This document shows positions 60,300 through 64,000 of a DNA stretch of 64,000 nucleotides, piece by piece. Position numbers and translations under genes: made by a program. The DNA comes from Dipylidium caninum (taxonomy: Eukaryota; Platyhelminthes; Cestoda; Cyclophyllidea; Dipylidiidae). Every line of letters starts with the position of its first letter. Within the stretch, counting starts at the first letter, position 1. The stretch lies in contig QEYB01000221.1 in NCBI GenBank assembly GCA_017562135.1, positions 62,001 to 126,000 of the forward strand, in the 5' to 3' direction. The notes beneath the pieces are model-generated. The model did no database searches, had not been told where the DNA came from, and worked only from the letters and a program-made list of their open reading frames with translations.

Positions 60300-63200
60300 A
60301 TGTGTGTACCACCACGAGTATATTGTTTCATTTTCGGTGTGTGGCTAAATTTCCGGTAATTCCTCGCCAATCCACACTTCCTCGCCTCAACTTCTCACTC
60401 ACGAACGAACTTTGAAGAGCGTCAACCCCCGTTGAGAGGTGCGCTCTGCCTGTTGGTGCGCTGACCCATAGGAGCGGTAAGAAGAACAGGTACAAAGGAA
60501 GGTAGAGGAGAGAAGAGGATGGGGAAGCGTGCGGATTGGAGGGGCACGTAAATGACACACGCCTGGTGGGCTGGTGTGAAGTGCAACTTGGTAGTTTTCC
60601 ATCTCCCACAGGGTGAAATCACTTGAGGAAGGGAGGTACAAGGGGAGGCGGTGACGTAGTCGGTGTGAAGACAATAGGTTGCGTTGAGGATGGGGACGTA
60701 GTCGGTGGGCTGCCGGTGCCAACGCGATGCTTCTGAACACGGGGAGGAGAGGACGAGAGGAGGATTGAATGGGTGGGGAGGGGAGGGGAGGGGAGGGGAG
60801 GGGAGGGGAAGGGAGGGGAGCGGAGGGCAGGAGAAGGGAGGAGAAGGAGAAGAAGTAGGAGGCGGATGAGGAGGATGAGGAGGGCGAGCAGGAGGTGGGG
60901 TTGGGTGGGCAATAGGGAGTGGAGGGTGTGGAGGTGGTGGCGTTGGGTGCGAAGGCCAAAGGTATGGGATTGTGGGGAGGGAGAGTTCTTGGGAGCCACA
61001 GTACTTCTCACCCATTTCCCAGCCATCCACATAAGCTAAGGTGGTCTTCGCCTATCCCACGTCGAAGCGAAAGGGTGCCACTATGTGACATTGACGCTGG
61101 TTGAAGGTGGCGTGTTGCCTCGATTAACGGATATTTCGGGCTACTACTTAACTGCATGGAGGTTTGTTCGGTTTTCTTTTCACTAAGTGAAGAGTCATTT
61201 TGTCACAGGTCCATGCAAGTTCCTCTGACGTGAATTCGTGTAGTTGCTCCCCGAGACAGTCTTTGTGCCTCCAACTACGTGCCATACCTACTGGACAGAT
61301 AAGATATGCACCCACTCACCTCAAAGCCCAATGCATTCATCTCTAGCCGACTTTACTGTTTCATGCATCATCCTCTGAAAACCATCATTGGTTGTCCTAA
61401 CACCCTTGAACTTAATGCAAACAAAGGCTCTTCCCCTCACTCCCAACTTCCACTTCGTCCGCATAAACACCGCGCCCTTTCTACAACTCCTCTCCGGTGG
61501 TCGTGGTGGTGGTTCTCCTGGCCTCCTGCTGAGATCTCATCAAGCATGCCGTCAGGCGTATGTGTACACGACCACTTTATTCCTCATCGTTGTCGACAAA
61601 AATTGTTCTGCGACAACTCATGGAGTTGGTTTATCGTCGGCACCTGGACAAATTTTCGAGCTGAGAGCATGTCTCTGTGGAAACGCAAGCTCGATCACAC
61701 TCGATCGCCGAACGCAGGCAGTGAATGAATGGCTTCAAAGTTAGCCGACCTCATAGTGCATTTACGCGATAACTCGAAGTCAGCTGGCCATAACGAACTG
61801 GAGTGGGCAAGTGAAGAAGATGGAGAAGTAGAAGAAGAAGAAGAAGAAGAAGAAGAAGAAGACGAAATGTGCACGGGCATTCTGTCCTTCGTTTCTGATT
61901 CCCCCCACGTGCCACTCTCCACAGTGCAGCTTCACTGTCAGAGAAGCCGATTACTTGCACGCTCTCCGCCCATCGTTCATACATTCGGCTGGCCAGCCGG
62001 TCATCTGACCTGGCTTCGTCGGGAGTCTTCCCGCTCCGGCAAACTCATTGTGGAGGCTGCATACCACCATCGACGTGTGGCAAGAGAATGACACGTTTGT
62101 CAGGGCGACCTCACAGCGTCCTCGTGACAGCATCGCACCATGGTGCCGATAATCATTCCACTTGGCAGCGATGCGTGTCCTTAATTTCGGCGCACCCTAC
62201 CATCGCAGCAGGGCTAGTGCTAACCTCACCTCACTCAACTGCGGCTTTTGGAGGCTACAAATACGCCTTCGCGTCTTCCCACTCCTGTGCTAAACGGGTA
62301 GACAGTGGAGACGAATATTCTCTGGTCCTCCTCCTTCTTCGCAGGAAGGCCCGCGTCTCGCTCAAGCCTGCATTGTGGCCCTCGAGAGAAAGGGTGTTTG
62401 CAGGCAAGATGAGTTTTTTGATCACACATTCACTCGGTCTTGAACCCACCAACCCCGTCTCCGTCTCCGTCTCCGTCCCCGTCCCCGTCCCCGTCCCCGT
62501 CCCCGTCTCCGTCCCCGTCCCCGTCCCCGTCCCCTCCCCTCCCCTTCCCTCCCTCCCCTCCCCTCCCCTCCTGCTGCCTCACACGATCCAAGAGGATGGA
62601 CGCAAGCGATTTGCGTGATTACAGAGACAATGTGACGACACGAACTCATTTTGTCTGGAAGCCCACTCATCTTCCTCCCTCACGCATGTTTGTGGCTGCA
62701 GCGCAACCGGTGATGCCAATCAGGGTACTTAGAGGATGAAGGCCACAAAAGACTGGACGATGAACACACTCGGCTGCGACGAAATTTTCTGTTTCAGCTG
62801 GCTCGAATGCTCACATTGAGCTGCGTGAAATGGTCGTCATATTTGACAAAGCACATTCAAAATGCAAAGGGCATTTGCGTGTCAGTATAAGTGTGTTTAG
62901 TCCTCACACCTTCACCGACTGGCGTCGTGAAAGGACCCTTTACCCTTACCATGATTTCATGCGGAGATGCCACAGATCAGATCACCTCTCCAACAGACCT
63001 ACACAGCATTCGCTAGTTCCATCAACGAGGAACTTGTCTGGCAACCACTTCAGGTAACAAGTGATCGACCGCGTGGTCTGTATGCCAAGCGGGCAGTGGT
63101 TGCGGCGGCATTCTGCGTCGAAAGTGGTATATAAACTGGTGAAAGACCTCGTGTGCTGAGCAGGTCCTCAATTCCATGCAGTCGATTCGCGTGCTCCCAA

Positions 63201-64000
63201 CCACTTCGTGGTGAGAGAAGGGGAGAAGTGTGGAGAACTCTCCCGCTACACCATTGCACCACACGTAAATTCCCTTTTGACAGGGACTAGCGTGGACTAC
63301 ATGAAATGAAGAAATCCTTACTACCCCTCGAATGGAGTGAGTCCATCTGCCCGACACGTGGAACAGGCCTCGCTCGCCCTCTACACTTCTCACCGATGCT
63401 CTGTCCACACTGTGGCTGCCTCGTGCACCATGAAGGCACTGTGTGAGGTGAGGGCTGGCGTGCGCCAAGATGACGATGCAGGCGAGTGGCGCCATCTGCC
63501 ACGCATCGTCTGTCACCAGGAGCACACGCATCGCGATGCCACCTGGTTGCTGGACTTTTGCCTGAGACCACGTCAAGGTTGGGTATTTTACTTAGTTGCT
63601 GGGGTGTCACCAGCATTGTGACATACTCTTTGCGTTCCAGCAGGGCATGTGGCTGTGAAGTGTGGTCAGCAGGCTTCAGGTGGTATGGCGTGGGTCCGCT
63701 GCGAAGTGAGGCCCACCACTTGCAGAGTGGAGTAGAGTGGATAGTGCGTAGTTTGTAGGCCTCCAACTTTCGCCCAATTAATCTGTAGCCTGACAGTGAC
63801 GCCTGCATTCACTCCGACTTCGGCGGCATGACAGAGGTCTGTGATGTGGGTAAGGTGGTGAAGGACCGGGGTCGACGTCAGTGTTGAATTGGTGCTTTGC
63901 TTTTGGTACCATACTTTTGCTGCAGCCTGCATGAGAGCAGGCGTGATAGATGAACGTAGAAATAGTGGAAGAGAAACGGCGGAGGAGTTTGTGGTCAGAG
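60300..64000 (-). CDS. Second Ig-like gene, copy B2 (partial)
   Basis: Mirror image of the B1 gene, running from beyond the window edge toward 60.3 kb. The exon end at 63,627, the 36-bp intron 63,591-63,626 and the exon starting at 63,590 are the same as in B1. Here the frame before the intron is open as H-S-H-M-P-C-W-N-A-K, followed after the intron by T-L-T-W-S-Q-A-K-V-Q-Q. An upstream frame (63,666-63,932) has G-V-N-A-G-V-T-V-R-L-Q-I-N-W, which could be another Ig segment. Later exons are not resolved because of low-complexity DNA. Convergent with A3. Confidence 0.4.
60775..60822 (+). repeat. (GGGGA)n tract (B2)
   Basis: Perfect GGGGA pentamers, counterpart of the CCCCT tract of B1. Confidence 0.88.
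61828..61862. repeat. (GAA)n trinucleotide repeat (B2)
   Basis: Counterpart of the (CTT)n tract of B1 with about one unit fewer. Confidence 0.85.
62454..62572 (-). repeat. (GGGGAC/GGAGAC)n and GGGGA arrays (B2)
   Basis: Inverted counterpart of the B1 arrays. The hexamer pattern on the minus strand has a central run of five GGGGAC rather than four, showing unit gain or loss since duplication. Confidence 0.88.

Larger units (their letters stand above)
60246..64000 (-). repeat. Repeat unit B, copy 2 (B2, inverted)
   Basis: Reverse complement of B1 (48,671-52,4xx). It continues past the window end. Indels of one base in homopolymers (for example gggg/ggg and ccc/cc pairs near 63.65 and 63.77 kb) are the main differences in the stretches I compared. 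Confidence 0.88.

Overview
The window reads as nuclear DNA of a multicellular animal, most likely a protostome and plausibly a flatworm such as a tapeworm. It has no bacterial gene density, no operons and few long open frames. Recognisable genes appear only as short exons with GT/AG borders. The best-resolved genes use introns of about 31-43 bp, a habit known from flatworms. The organism call is an inference; only the exons and splice signals are seen directly. Base composition rises from AT-rich at the left to clearly GC-richer after about 45 kb (judged by eye).

Left part (1-38 kb): mostly non-coding, with a few islands. A possible first coding exon lies at 375-485. A clear last exon of the Rab-interacting zinc protein MSS4 (RABIF family) ends at 7312. 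A nearly full-length but dead mariner transposase lies on the minus strand (about 26.84-27.79 kb), and a second, 3'-end fragment of the same kind lies in opposite orientation at about 28.9-29.17 kb. Otherwise I see only simple repeats and unrecognised small open frames.

Middle (38-43.7 kb): two plus-strand exons, about 39,266-39,381 and 41,815-42,016, join in phase across a 2.4 kb intron. They encode a textbook V/I-type immunoglobulin (Ig) domain of the Dpr/DIP/lachesin/IgLON adhesion class.

Right part (43.7-64 kb): a nested set of large inverted repeats. Unit A occurs three times: A1, plus, about 43.7-48.6 kb; A2, minus, about 52.4-57.7 kb; A3, plus and partial, about 58.15-60.25 kb. Unit B occurs twice: B1, about 48.67-52.4 kb; B2, inverted, about 60.25-64.0 kb. 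B1+A2 and A3+B2 together form a palindrome with arms of about 5.85 kb around a 3.6 kb spacer, and it runs off the right edge of the window. Each A unit carries the 3' half of a multi-exon gene with micro-introns. The exons add up to an Ig V-like domain (Cys, Trp, Asp-x-Asp-Tyr-Tyr-Cys), an 18-nt micro-exon, a short stalk and a short hydrophobic C-terminus ending in a stop. The B units hold a related gene on the opposite strand, sharing with A2 an intron position and a W-S-Q...Q-x-G-G block. Introns are nearly identical between copies while several exon stretches differ by replacement changes, and each copy carries different one-base frameshifts. The region therefore looks like a young, palindromically amplified, diversifying Ig-like cell-surface gene family that I do not recognise as a named family. 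Alternatively, part of the picture could come from an unpolished long-read assembly.
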